DNA of 64,000 nt from Lepus europaeus (Eukaryota; Chordata; Mammalia; Lagomorpha; Leporidae): assembly GCF_033115175.1 (NCBI RefSeq), contig NC_084844.1:36985885-37049884 (forward strand), read 5' to 3'. How positions within the stretch are numbered: position 1 is the first letter of the stretch; each line of letters starts with the position of its first letter. Below the pieces are notes generated by a model. That model made no database searches. It was not told the origin of the DNA and saw nothing but the letters and a program-made list of their open reading frames with translations. Of this stretch, positions 53,011 to 62,946 are shown piece by piece. Both the position numbers and the translations under genes were made by a program.

Positions 53011-55172
53011 GGTGCATATGTGTAAGGCACCCAGCTGAGGTCCCGGGATGTGTAGACAGTGCGTATGTGTAAGGCACCCAGCTGAGGTCCCGGGATGTGT
53101 AGACAGTGCGTATGTGTAAGGCACCCAGCTGAGGTCCCGGGATGTGTAGACGGTGTATATGTGTAAGGCACCCAGCTGAGGTCCCGGGATGTGTAGACGG
53201 TGCGTATGTGTAAGGCACCCAGCTGAGGTCCCGGGATGTGTAGACGGTGCGTATGTGTAAGGCACCCAGCTGAGGTCCCGGGATGTGTAGACGGTGCGTA
53301 TGTGTAAGGCACCCAGCTGAGGTCCCGGGATGTGTAGACGGTGCGTATGTGTAAGGCACCCAGCTGAGGTCCCGGGATGTGTAGACGGTGCGTATGTGTA
53401 AGGCACCCAGCTGAGGTCCCGGGATGTGTAGACGGTGCGTATGTGTAAGGCACCCAGCTGAGGTCCCGGGATGTGTAGACGGTGCGTATGTGTAAGGCAC
53501 CCAGCTGAGGTCCCGGGATGTGTAGACGGTGCGTATGTGTAAGGCACCCAGCTGAGGTCCCGGGATGTGTAGACGGTGCGTATGTGTAAGGCACCCAGCT
53601 GAGGTCCCGGGATGTGTAGACGGTGCGTATGTGTAAGGCACCCAGCTGAGGTCCCGGGATGTGTAGACGGTGCGTATGTGTAAGGCACCCAGCTGAGGTC
53701 CCGGGATGTGTAGACGGTGCGTATGTGTAAGGCACCCAGCTGAGGTCCCGGGATGTGTAGACGGTGCGTATGTGTAAGGCACCCAGCTGAGGTCCCGGGA
53801 TGTGTAGACGGTGCGTATGTGTAAGGCACCCAGCTGAGGTCCCGGGATGTGTAGACGGTGCGTATGTGTAAGGCACCCAGCTGAGGTCCCGGGATGTGTA
53901 GACGGTGCGTATGTGTAAGGCACCCAGCTGAGGTCCCGGGATGTGTAGACGGTGCGTATGTGTAAGGCACCCAGCTGAGGTCCCGGGATGTGTAGACGGT
54001 GCGTATGTGTAAGGCACCCAGCTGAGGTCCCGGGATGTGTAGACGGTGCGTATGTGTAAGGCACCCAGCTGAGGTCCCGGGATGTGTAGACGGTGCGTAT
54101 GTGTAAGGCACCCAGCTGAGGTCCCGGGATGTGTAGACGGTGCGTATGTGTAAGGCACCCAGCTGAGGTCCCGGGATGTGTAGACGGTGCGTATGTGTAA
54201 GGCACCCAGCTGAGGTCCCGGGATGTGTAGACGGTGCGTATGTGTAAGGCACCCAGCTGAGGTCCCGGGATGTGTAGACGGTGCGTATGTGTAAGGCACC
54301 CAGCTGAGGTCCCGGGATGTGTAGACGGTGCGTATGTGTAAGGCACCCAGCTGAGGTCCCGGGATGTGTAGACGGTGCGTATGTGTAAGGCACCCAGCTG
54401 AGGTCCCGGGATGTGTAGACGGTGCGTATGTGTAAGGCACCCAGCTGAGGTCCCGGGATGTGTAGACGGTGCGTATGTGTAAGGCACCCAGCTGAGGTCC
54501 CGGGATGTGTAGACGGTGCGTATGTGTAAGGCACCCAGCTGAGGTCCCGGGATGTGTAGACGGTGCGTATGTGTAAGGCACCCAGCTGAGGTCCCGGGAT
54601 GTGTAGACGGTGCGTATGTGTAAGGCACCCAGCTGAGGTCCCGGGATGTGTAGACGGTGCGTATGTGTAAGGCACCCAGCTGAGGTCCCGGGATGTGTAG
54701 ACGGTGCGTATGTGTAAGGCACCCAGCTGAGGTCCCGGGATGTGTAGACGGTACGTATGTGTAAGGCACCCAGCTGAGGTCTCGGGATGTGTAGACGGTG
54801 CATATGTGTAAGGCACCCAGCTGAGGTCCCGGGATGTGTAGACAGTGCGTATGTGTAAGGCACCCAGCTGAGGTCCCGGGATGTGTAGACGGTAGGTATG
54901 TGTAAGGCACCCAGCTGAGGTCCCGGGATGTGTAGACGGTGCGTATGTGTAAGGCACCCAGCTGAGGTCCCGGGATGTGTAGACGGTGCGTATGTGTAAG
55001 GCACCCAGCTGAGGTCCCGGGATGTGTAGACGGTGCGTATGTGTAAGGCACCCAGCTGAGGTCCCGGGATGTGTAGACGGTGCGTATGTGTAAGGCACCC
55101 AGCTGAGGTCCCGGGATGTGTAGACGGTGTATATATGTAAGGCACCCAGCTGAGGTCCCGGGATGTGTAGAC
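53011..55172. repeat. 47-bp minisatellite, 46 tandem copies
   Basis: Exactly 2162 bases = 46 x 47. The unit starts 'ggtgcgtatgtgtaaggcac', continues 'ccagctgaggtcccgggatg' and ends 'tgtagac'. Units 5-37 (53199-54749) read identical; variants sit at the edges: unit 1 gcata, units 2 and 3 start agtg, unit 4 gtata, unit 38 (54750) gtacg plus tctcggg, unit 39 gcata, unit 40 agtg, unit 41 gtagg, unit 46 gtatata. A partial unit 'gtagac' precedes the array. Each unit has three CpGs and a SmaI-type cccggg. The minus strand has no stop in any frame, so it shows three overlapping ORFs of about 750 codons, which I treat as by-products of the repeat. Confidence 0.98.
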
Positions 55173-55349
55173 GGTGTGATGGTCACTCTAGCGAGGCAAG
55201 TGAGTGTCACACAGTTACCCTGCCCTGTTTTGTTTTGTTTTTTTTTTGCAAGAGCAGCTGCAACCTACTCTTAGCTGAAACTTAGTGGGAATCCCAGATA
55301 CTCTAGATGTTGTGCATTTGATTTATAGACTTTTATTAATATTTTTATT

Positions 55350-55656
55350 TGCCTTTTTTTTTTTTAATTTGAAAGGGAGGGGGAGAGATCCATCTCCACC
55401 CATAGGTTCACTCCCCAAATGCCTGCAACAGGCAGAGTTGAGTCATGCTGAAGCCAGGAGCCCAGAACTCCATCTGGGTCTCCCATGTGGGTAGCAGGGA
55501 CCCAAATACCAGGGCTGTCACTTGCTGCTGCCTCCGAGGACATGTGTGGCAGAAGGCAGGACCAGGAGGGGAGGAGCCAGGAGAGGCGCCAGGCGCTCCG
55601 ATATGGGATGTGGGCGTCCATCCCATGTGACAGACCTGCTGTGCCACACCCCGGCC
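55350..55656 (-). mobile_element. C-repeat SINE (minus), older subfamily
   Basis: T run, 'aatttgaaagggagggggag' to 'gctgtgccacaccccggccc'. Confidence 0.85.
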
Positions 55657-55739
55657 CCGGACTTCCAGCCTTTGCCACTCTACTTGTCTGCTGCCCCATC
55701 TCCTTCAACCCTCAGCTCTCCGTCTCCTCCTTCACCCTT

Positions 55740-56050
55740 GTCCCCGCTGCTCTAGTCTCTATTTCTGTTTCTTTGACTCTTTCCCGCTTAGAGTCCACGT
55801 TTACGTGAGCTCGTGTGATGCGCGTCTTTCTGTGTCTGGCTTATTGCACACAGCACAGTGTCCTCCAGGTTCACCCGGAATGTGGCAGATGGCAGAATTC
55901 CCCATTTCAAGTGTGGTGGATCCCATTGTCTGTGCGTCCACCACTGTTTCCTTTTCTATTTGTCCGGTGACAGACACACAGGTTGTTTGCCGATATTGGC
56001 TCCTGTGAATAGGGCTGTACACCTACAGTGGACATGGGGTGTGGTATCTA
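55740..56050 (-). mobile_element. L1 LINE fragment, antisense
   Basis: 'gtctggcttattgcacacag', 'cacagtgtcctccaggttca', 'ccggtgacagacacacaggt', 'cctgtgaatagggctgtaca' is the complement of L1 ORF2 3' sequence. Confidence 0.8.
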
Positions 56051-56052
56051 TT

Positions 56053-56210
56053 TTCTTAAAATATTTATTTATGTGAAAGAGTTACAGAAAGGGAGGGAGG
56101 GAGGGAGGGAGAGAGATGCGTGTGTGTGTCATTGCCATCTGCTGTTTCTCTCCCCAGATGCATGGGCCAGGCTGCAGCCAGGAGCTCCATCCAGGTCCTT
56201 GGCAGGGCCG
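56053..56210 (-). mobile_element. C-repeat SINE, truncated (minus)
   Basis: 'taaaatatttatttatgtga', a (GGGA)n block 56090-56112, then 'gctgcagccaggagctccat'; head missing. Confidence 0.75.
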
Positions 56211-56272
56211 GGGTGAGCGGCAGAGGCGGGTACCTGTACCACGGTCTTCTCTCCAGGAAGGAGCAGTAGGTG

Positions 56273-56286
56273 GCAGTGTGGGTTTA
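56273..56286 (+). promoter_or_regulatory. CTCF-like motif
   Basis: GCAGTAGGTGGCAG, 13 of 14 positions of the CTCF core. Confidence 0.45.
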
Positions 56287-56479
56287 GATCCTCTGCTAGT
56301 GAGGGGTGTCCCGGGCAGGGCACAGGGGACAGGAGCAGCCCTTCGGGGGACAAGCCTGCCAGTGTCTTCCTCAACCTGCAGCTCCAAGCCTACCTAGTCT
56401 ACAAGGTCAGTGAACGGGGATTTGGGCAGTTTGGGGGCGTCCCATATTTCCATCCCACCTGTTCTTTAAAACTCATTAG

Positions 56480-56772
56480 TTTCCTTTTAAAATTATGTAT
56501 GTGTTGATTTGAGAGGGAGAGAGACGCAGAGAGAGCGCAGACAGAGCTCCCATCTGCTGGTCCACTTTCCAAGTGCCCGCCATGGCCCTGGATGGGAGCT
56601 GGGGACTCAGTCCCGGCCTCCTGCATGCGTGGCAGGAGCCCAGTGACCTGAGCCATCCCCGCTGCCTCCCAGGGCCTGCATTGGCAGGAAGCTGGAGTCA
56701 GCTCCAAGACACACCCAGGCCCTCCAGTGTGAGACCTGGGCGCTTTCACTGCCAGGCCGCAGGCCCACTCCC
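56480..56772 (-). mobile_element. C-repeat SINE (minus), old
   Basis: 'taaaattatgtatgtgttga' to 'gccaggccgcaggcccactc'. Confidence 0.8.
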
Positions 56773-57500
56773 TCGGGTCACAGATTGATCGATTAGGTGC
56801 AAGGCATCCTGGGAGATGGGCAAGATGCCATCCAGTCAGGGCACGAGGTTTGACGAATCCCAGAGTGTATTTTCTTCCAGGGACAGCAGAGAAGATGAGC
56901 TTTTCTGGGTGGGTGAACCCAGGAGAGCCTCGGGAAGCAGGGAGTGGCGTTGATTGAGGATTTTCTGGGAGGCCTGAGTTGGGGAGGGAAAGGGCCGCCT
57001 GGGGCCGGAACGGCATGAGCAAAGGCCCTGAGGCGGGCAGCCTGGGACACAGCCCTGGAGCTGCAAGGAGGCCGCTTTGCTAGAGTGCACGGTGGATGCA
57101 GCCGAAAGGCAGCTGTCCCAGTTCCTGGACTGTGCGAGCAGAAGTGGGGTAGTGGGGTGAGAGGAGGAGGTTAAATTCCTGGATTTGTTCTGCTCCCTCG
57201 CTGGTCCCTCCCAGATTCCTTCCCTTCCTCCTCCCCTCCCCTCCCAGCTTCTTAGGGGGGGCTCCTCAACCCCACTCCCCCCCTTGAAGAAAGAAGAAAG
57301 AGGCTGCTGGAGGAAGATAGGAGGGAGACGGGGTCTCCACACTGTCCCCGTAGAAAGGGGGGTGGTGTCCAGTGCAGGTGTCTGGGGCCACGTTTCGTCC
57401 TTAACACCCTGGGGCACGAGGGCCTGCCAGGTACACGCAGGCCAAGTGGTGGCCGTGACACTGGGCTCCCGCCCTCGTCCTCCTTTGAGTGGGCACCAGG
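56773..57500. other. Intergenic, unique sequence
   Basis: No gene or repeat recognised. Confidence 0.4.
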
Positions 57501-57514
57501 AGGTGGTGCCTGGG

Positions 57515-57705
57515 CAGCAGGGACAGGGGGAGAGGAGACGGGGAGAGGAAGCGGACAAAGAGGAGAAAGGGCTCAGTGGAGGAAGGGGAGGGGAGAGCAG
57601 GGAGGGGGGAGGAAGCAGGGGAGGAGGAGGGGGAGGAGAAGCTGCCCCAGCCCACAGCTGTGGGAGGGGAGAACAGAACGGGGGGGGGAGGGGGGGGGAC
57701 TATTT
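57515..57705 (+). repeat. Long purine-rich (GGA/GGGA) tract
   Basis: Almost all purines on the + strand from about 57515 to 57645 and again 57663-57700 with G runs of 6 to 9. Followed at 57860-57925 by a pyrimidine tract ('ctctctctctctcccctcct'). May form triplex or quadruplex DNA. Confidence 0.85.
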
Positions 57706-57979
57706 GGACCCGACTCCCTCCCCTGTCCTGGCCACTCTCCCTCTGTTTCTTGTGGTCTCCGCCTGGATGAGAAAAATCCCAGAGACTCCTTGGGCCCCGC
57801 CAGGTGCCACACAGCTTGCAGGTGCTGTTTGCTCTGCCTCACCTTGGTCTCTCTGGCTCGCTGTCTCTCTCTCTCTCCCCTCCTCCCTCTCTCCCTCCCT
57901 CCTTCCTTCCCTTTCTTTTTCTAAAAACAGGCACTTTATTACTGTTTTGAATATATTGTCATTTATTGGAGGCGGGTTG

Positions 57980-58265
57980 GGGGGAGAAGAAAGATTTTCT
58001 GTCTGCTGGTTCATTTCCCAAATGCCCACAGCGGCCAGGACTAGGCCAGGTCAAAGCCAGGAGCCAGGGATTCCATCCGGGTCTCCCAAGTGGCAGGGAC
58101 CCAAGTACTTGAGCCTTCACTGTTGCCTCCTAGGGTGCATAGCAGGAGGCTGGAGTCCGAAATGGAGATGGACCCTCTGGAATCAGAGATCTGAACCCAG
58201 CTCTCCAGGATGGGCCCCGGGCATTTCAAGTGGCCTCTTGATCACCAGGCCACGCAGCCACCCCT
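57980..58265 (-). mobile_element. C-repeat SINE (minus), old
   Basis: 'gaagaaagattttctgtctg' to 'aggccacgcagccacccct'. Confidence 0.8.
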
Positions 58266-58605
58266 GAGCTCGGGCATTCCTGCATGGGGCACTGAGCAGC
58301 TGGCCCCCTGGGGGGCTATGGAGGCCCATGTCCCCCTCTCCAGCTTTCCCTGCTCCCCGGGGAACCTTCGGAGCTCCAGACACTCCCTTTCTTTCTCTCG
58401 GTGAGGACCTGCTCCAGAGAACTCCCCTTTCCAGATACTCACGTTCTGATCGGTTCTTCCTGGCCTTCACTGCTGGCAGGGCTTCTCTGTCACCAAGCCC
58501 TGGGAAGGTCCAGAGTGCCGCGCACCACCTTGCACAGCCATGGCCTGGCTCAGGCCCCACAACACTGGACACAGGGTACTGGTCCCCTGTTACAAGTGGG
58601 ACAAC

Positions 58606-58906
58606 TGGGGGCTGGCACTGTGGCACAGCAGGTTAAGCCACTGCCTGTGATGTGGGCCTCCCACATTGGAGCACCAGTTCCAGTCCCAGCTGCTCCACTT
58701 CCTATCCAGCTTCCTGCTAATGTGCCTGGGAAAGCAATGGAAAATGGCCATGGCCAGGCACCTGAAAGACCAAGATGGAGTTCTGGGCTCCTGGTTTTGG
58801 CCTGGACCTGCCCTGGACATTGTGGCTATTTGGGAAGTGAACCAGTGGATGGAACATCTTTGTTTCTCTCTATTGCTCTGCCTTTCAAAATAAACAAATA
58901 TCTTTT
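58606..58906 (+). mobile_element. C-repeat SINE (plus)
   Basis: Head 'gggggctggcactgtggcac', tail 'ctttcaaaataaacaaatat'. 'gtgggacaactg' precedes; 'aatgggacaactgagg' appears at 59186 after the next element. Confidence 0.9.
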
Positions 58907-59182
58907 TTAAAACAAATATTTGAAAGAGTTACACATAGAGAGAGGGAGAGGCAGAGAGAGAGAGAGAGAGAGAGAGGTCTTCCATCCATTGGTTCACTCC
59001 CCAATTGGCCACAATGGCCAGAGCTGTGCCGATCTGAAGCCAGGAGCCAGGAGCTTTTTCTGGTTCTCCCACGTGGGTACAGGAGCCCTGGCTGCTGCAG
59101 GCATTTGGGGAGGAACCCAGCAGATGGGTGATCTCTATCTCTGCTGCTCAATGAATGAATGAATGAGTAAATAAATAAATAG
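58907..59182. mobile_element. Fold-back C-repeat: minus 5' part joined to plus 3' part
   Basis: 58907-59085 reads minus ('gttacacatagagagaggga' to 'ttctcccacgtgggtacagg'), then 59086-59182 reads plus ('ccctggctgctgcaggcatt', 'aacccagcagatgggtgatc', '(aatg)n, taaataaat'). Confidence 0.75.
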
Positions 59183-59649
59183 CAAATGGGACAACTGAGG
59201 CTCATCAGCTGAGCTGGTCTCTTCCCCAGGGCTCTGTGTCTCAGGGGCCCTGCCCTCCCTGGGTGTTCCCCTTCCACTTGACACACACGGGCGTTCCAGG
59301 GTGGCAGGGCCCCTGTCCCATCGTGTGAGTGGCCCCGCGGCGCTCCCTGGGCCTGATGGATGGTGGTTTTGCTGGGTCACTCCCTCGTCGTTGGGCAGGT
59401 GGAGGTGGCTCATTTCTTGCTGTCATAAGCGTAACTGCTGTGAGTGTTTTGTACAAATGACTTCCATCATCACTCACCCCTGGTGTGTTCCCTGCGCAGC
59501 TTCAGGCACGGAGCTGTGGTTCCACCCCTACGTTGTGGGGTCAGTACCTGGGATCTCGACCCAAAGCGTGGCCACTGCATGGGTGGACGGCAGCCGCCTC
59601 TTGTGGCTGGTTTGGACTGACCCCCAGCCAGAAGAGGTTACAGGACCCC

Positions 59650-59663
59650 TGGGCAGGGGGCGC
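59650..59663 (+). promoter_or_regulatory. Weak CTCF-like motif
   Basis: TGGGCAGGGGGCGC keeps the AGGGGGCGC core but fits only about 11 of 14 positions. Confidence 0.3.
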
Positions 59664-59819
59664 TGGCACAGGGACCCACTATAAATTTTGCCTGTGCCCA
59701 CGTGACAGAGTCTGGACTGCTCCCCGGACAGCGTGCTCTTCTCAGCAGGAGTCAGGGCCGCCACCACTGAGACCAAGCCTGAAGTGACCACCGCGGACGT
59801 CTGCATCAGGCCTCAGCCA

Positions 59820-59945
59820 GGGAATTTCACCTCGGCCTAAAGGCCAGTCCTGGCATCAGCTGGCTTAACACGCACCTGCTAATGCGTTTCCGAAACAAGC
59901 CGCCAGATTTAGAGTTCAAACGCGATTAAGCAGCGTAACCATGAG
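59820..59945. promoter_or_regulatory. Candidate conserved non-coding element
   Basis: Repeat-free block with 'tggcttaacacgcacctgct', 'aatgcgtttccgaaacaagc' and 'aaacgcgattaagcagcgta'. CpGs persist outside any CpG island, which can mark constraint. Confidence 0.35.
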
Positions 59946-60070
59946 CTCAGTGTTGAGCTACAGCAAACATATCTGCTCCGTGGAAGGCACGCGTGTTCTA
60001 CGCCAAGTGATTGGAGGGAAGGGACCCATGACAGGAGACCCTCGATTCGTCCAGTGGGAGGGAGGCCCGA

Positions 60071-60115
60071 GGTTCAGGTTCAGGTTCAGGTTCAGGTTTA
60101 GGTTCAGGTTCAGGT
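60071..60115 (+). repeat. Telomere-like hexamer array (GGTTCA)n
   Basis: Seven tandem hexamers from 60071: four GGTTCA, one GGTTTA, two GGTTCA, then GGTGG. Related to, but not identical with, the vertebrate telomere unit TTAGGG. Confidence 0.95.
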
Positions 60116-60317
60116 GGCTGCTCTAGGGCTGTGAGATTCCTGGGAGCTGGTGCAGGAGGAAAGCTACAGGCACCGGTCAGTGTGGAGGGACGAGGTCCTC
60201 CTTCCTGGTCCAGGGGGAGGTGGAGGCACAGAGGAGGCAGGGCTGTGCCTGGGGTCAGGAATGGATTCCCGTGGAGTTCCAAGCATCGGAGCCAAGCTGC
60301 CTCCTGGTTTTGCAAAG

Positions 60318-60400
60318 CCTGGATATTAATAAGGGTGATTAGTAACCATGACGTGTGAATAATAAGGGGATGGTTAATTGTCCTGGTTATGATGAACAGC
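60318..60400. promoter_or_regulatory. Candidate conserved non-coding element
   Basis: A/T-rich island: 'ggatattaataagggtgatt', 'agtaaccatgacgtgtgaat', 'gatggttaattgtcctggtt' holding TGATTAGT, CRE-like TGACGTG and TTAATTG motifs. No repeat recognised. Confidence 0.4.
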
Positions 60401-60599
60401 AGTCCTTGGGAGAGGGTGGGGGAGCTGGGACCCCCAGCACACCATGTGTGCGCACACGCGCTCACACGCGGACTGTTCTCAGCCGCTGTGACTGCCTGGC
60501 CAGCCAGCGAGAGGGGGCTCAGGGCTTTTAGAAACAAGACCGAATGAAGCAGTTTTGATTCACTGATGATTTCCTGTGATACAATTAGAAAAAGACACA

Positions 60600-60867
60600 T
60601 GTTCACCTCAGACAGTCTGGAAAGTACAGAAACACACTAGGAAGAAAACAAAAGCCCTGTCTGCCTTTCAGTGTGGATCATTCTAGTCTTTTCTTCATGC
60701 TTGCCAAAATATCACCATCAGCTATATTTAAAACAAAATGTAAAATGTAGTTAGGATTGTATTCAGAATGGTATTTAGTACCTTGTTTTTTTTTTTGTTT
60801 TTTTTTTTTTCTTTTTCCATAGGAAATTCCCAGATGAGGCAATTTGTCTTTTAAAGTTACAGGTACT
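60600..60867. other. A/T-rich intergenic block
   Basis: Resembles old L1/DNA-repeat 3' sequence but I cannot name a family. Two T runs at 60786-60810. Confidence 0.35.
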
Positions 60868-60880
60868 TCATGTACACTTT

Positions 60881-61127
60881 CTTTTCTTTTTTTTTCTTTT
60901 GACAGAGTTAGAGACAGAGAGAAAGGTCTTCCTTCCATTGGTTCACCCTCCAAATGGCTGCCATTGCCGGCGCTACGCTGATCCAAAGCCAGGAGCCAGG
61001 TGCTTCTCCTGGTCGCCCATGCGGGTGCAGGGCTCAAGGACTTAAACCATCCTCCACTGCTCTCCTGGGCCACAGCAGAGAACTGGACTGGAAGAGGAAC
61101 AACCCAGTAAGCCACAGTGCCAGCCCT
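60881..61127 (-). mobile_element. C-repeat SINE (minus), long subfamily, internally deleted
   Basis: Perfect 13-base target duplication tcatgtacacttt (60868-60880 and 61128-61140). About 100 bases near the head are missing. Confidence 0.94.
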
Positions 61128-61197
61128 CATGTACACTTTTCCATGACATTCATTAAATGGTCTTTGAGAAGGAAAGTATCTTCTTAAAACACATATA

Positions 61198-61459
61198 GGG
61201 GACAGCATTGTGGCGTAGTGGGTAAAGCTGCCACCTGTGACAACGGCATCCCATATGGGTGCTAGTTCGGGTCCTAGTTGCTCCACTTCTGATCCAGCTC
61301 CCTGCTAACGCACTTGGGACGGCAGTGGAAGATGGCCCAAGTGCTCAGACCCCTTCATCCATGTGGGAGACCTGGAAGAAGCTCCTGCCTCCTGGCTTTG
61401 ACCTGGTATAGCCCTGGCCATGGCAGCCATTTGGGAAGTGAACAAGTGGATGCAAGATT

Positions 61460-61490
<31 letters not shown>

Positions 61491-61532
61491 AACTCTGTCT
61501 TTCAACTAAATAAAATAGATCTTTAAAAAAAA
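61198..61532 (+). mobile_element. C-repeat SINE (plus)
   Basis: Head 'ggggacagcattgtggcgta', (CT)n run 61463-61490, tail 'actaaataaaatagatcttt'. Confidence 0.94.
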
Positions 61533-61542
61533 ATCCTGTCAA

Positions 61543-61890
61543 GGGGCTGGCGCTGTGGCGCAGCGGGTTAACAACCTGGCCTGAAGCACCAGCATCCCAT
61601 ATGGGCGCCGGTTCTAGTCCGGCTGCTTCACTTCCAATCCAGCTCTCTGCCATGCCTGGGAAAGCAGTAGAAGATGGCCCAAGTCCTTGGGCTCTGCACC
61701 TGCGTGGGAGATCTGGAAGAAGCTCCTGGTTCCTGGCTTCAGGTCGGCACAGCTCCGGCTGTTGTGGCCAACTGGGGAGTGAACCAGCAGATGGAGGACC
61801 CCTCTCTCTCTCTCTCTCTCTGCCTCTCCTCTCTCTGTGTAACTCTGACTTTCAAATAAATAAATAAATAAATAATCTTTAAAAAAAATC
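61543..61890 (+). mobile_element. C-repeat SINE (plus), young-looking
   Basis: Head 'ggggctggcgctgtggcgca', pol III B-box-like ggttctagtcc (61610), tail (ATAA)n. 'atcctgtcaa' / 'atcttgtcaa' flank it. Confidence 0.95.
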
Positions 61891-61918
61891 TTGTCAAATA
61901 AACTGGCATAAATACTTT

Positions 61919-62240
61919 TTTTTTTTTGACAGGCAGAGTGAATAGTGAGAGACAGAGAGAAAGGTCTTCCTTTTTGCCATTGGTTCACCCTCCAATGGCC
62001 GCTGCGGCCGGCGCATCGCGCTGATCTGAAGCCAGGAGCCAGGTGCTTCTCCTGGTCTCCAATGCGGGTGCAGGGCCCAAGCACTTGGGCCATCCTCCAC
62101 TGCCTTCCCGGGCCACAGCAGAGAGCTGGCCTGGAAGAGGGGCAACCGGGATAGAATCCGGCGCCCTGACCGGGACTAGAACCCGGTGTGCTGGCGCCGC
62201 AAGGCGGAGGATTAGCTGTTGAGCCACGGCGCCGGCCGGC
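61919..62240 (-). mobile_element. C-repeat SINE (minus), long subfamily, young-looking
   Basis: Perfect 14-base target duplication ggcataaatacttt (61905-61918 and 62238-62251). Confidence 0.95.
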
Positions 62241-62251
62241 ATAAATACTTT

Positions 62252-62946
62252 AAAAGACACAGAGCAGCTGTTTTTCTCACAGTTGGTTGAGGGCGGACAG
62301 CAGCCGGAATTGCTCATGGGGCACAATCAGGGCCCGTGCCAGAGTTGGTCCCTGGGCCTGGAGGCATCTCCGAGCCTTCCTGGGCCTCACTGCCCCTGTG
62401 GGTTGCGGAAGAAACAGCAGCTGGGGCTCGGTCCCCTCTTGGAGGGCTGTCACCTGGCCCCGAGACACACACCTACTCAAGAAACTGGAAAACCCCGGCT
62501 GACGGACTTTCTATCAAGTGGGAGGGGGCCCGGAGGCCGGCTCCCCCATGACCGCCTGTGTGACCTGGGATGTCCTCCTGCTGGGCCTGGCTGGCCTGGG
62601 GTGTAGTCTCTACTGTCCTCAGAGCTTCCAGCTGTGACCTTGTCCTAACAGCCCTGTGCCTCTGGACAGCCTCCTAGGTGACAACGGGAGCCACAGACCC
62701 TGGGTCCCAGGGTGGCTGCTCTGGAGACAGCAATGAGGGGTTGAATATTCTTTTATCCTTCTAGAAATTGGGACAGAAATCACAGGACAGGGAATGCCAG
62801 CCTGGCCCCAAGGGCTTTCCCGGGAGCCCCAGACTGCCTTGGGCTGTGGCCAGCTGCTCAGCACCCCCAGCCTTCATGCGCCGATGGGGGGTGGGGCTAT
62901 GAGGAGGCCTGGCACTTGCACACTTGTCACTTTGTCTCTTACACAA
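62252..62946. other. Intergenic, unique sequence
   Basis: No gene or repeat recognised. Confidence 0.4.

Noticed and set aside
52834-55210. Three overlapping minus-strand ORFs of 745-764 codons
   Set aside because: They are one stop-free 47-base repeat read in three frames, with no recognised domain and no promoter evidence; not annotated as genes.
56836-57558. 240-codon minus-strand ORF
   Set aside because: No recognised domain and overlaps low-complexity sequence; most likely chance.
57185-58267. 360-codon plus-strand ORF
   Set aside because: Runs through the GGA-rich tract and into a SINE; low complexity, no family resemblance.
61543-61640. tRNA gene (A- and B-box-like sequence)
   Set aside because: The pol III boxes belong to the tRNA-derived C-repeat SINE; no cloverleaf of a functional tRNA was seen.
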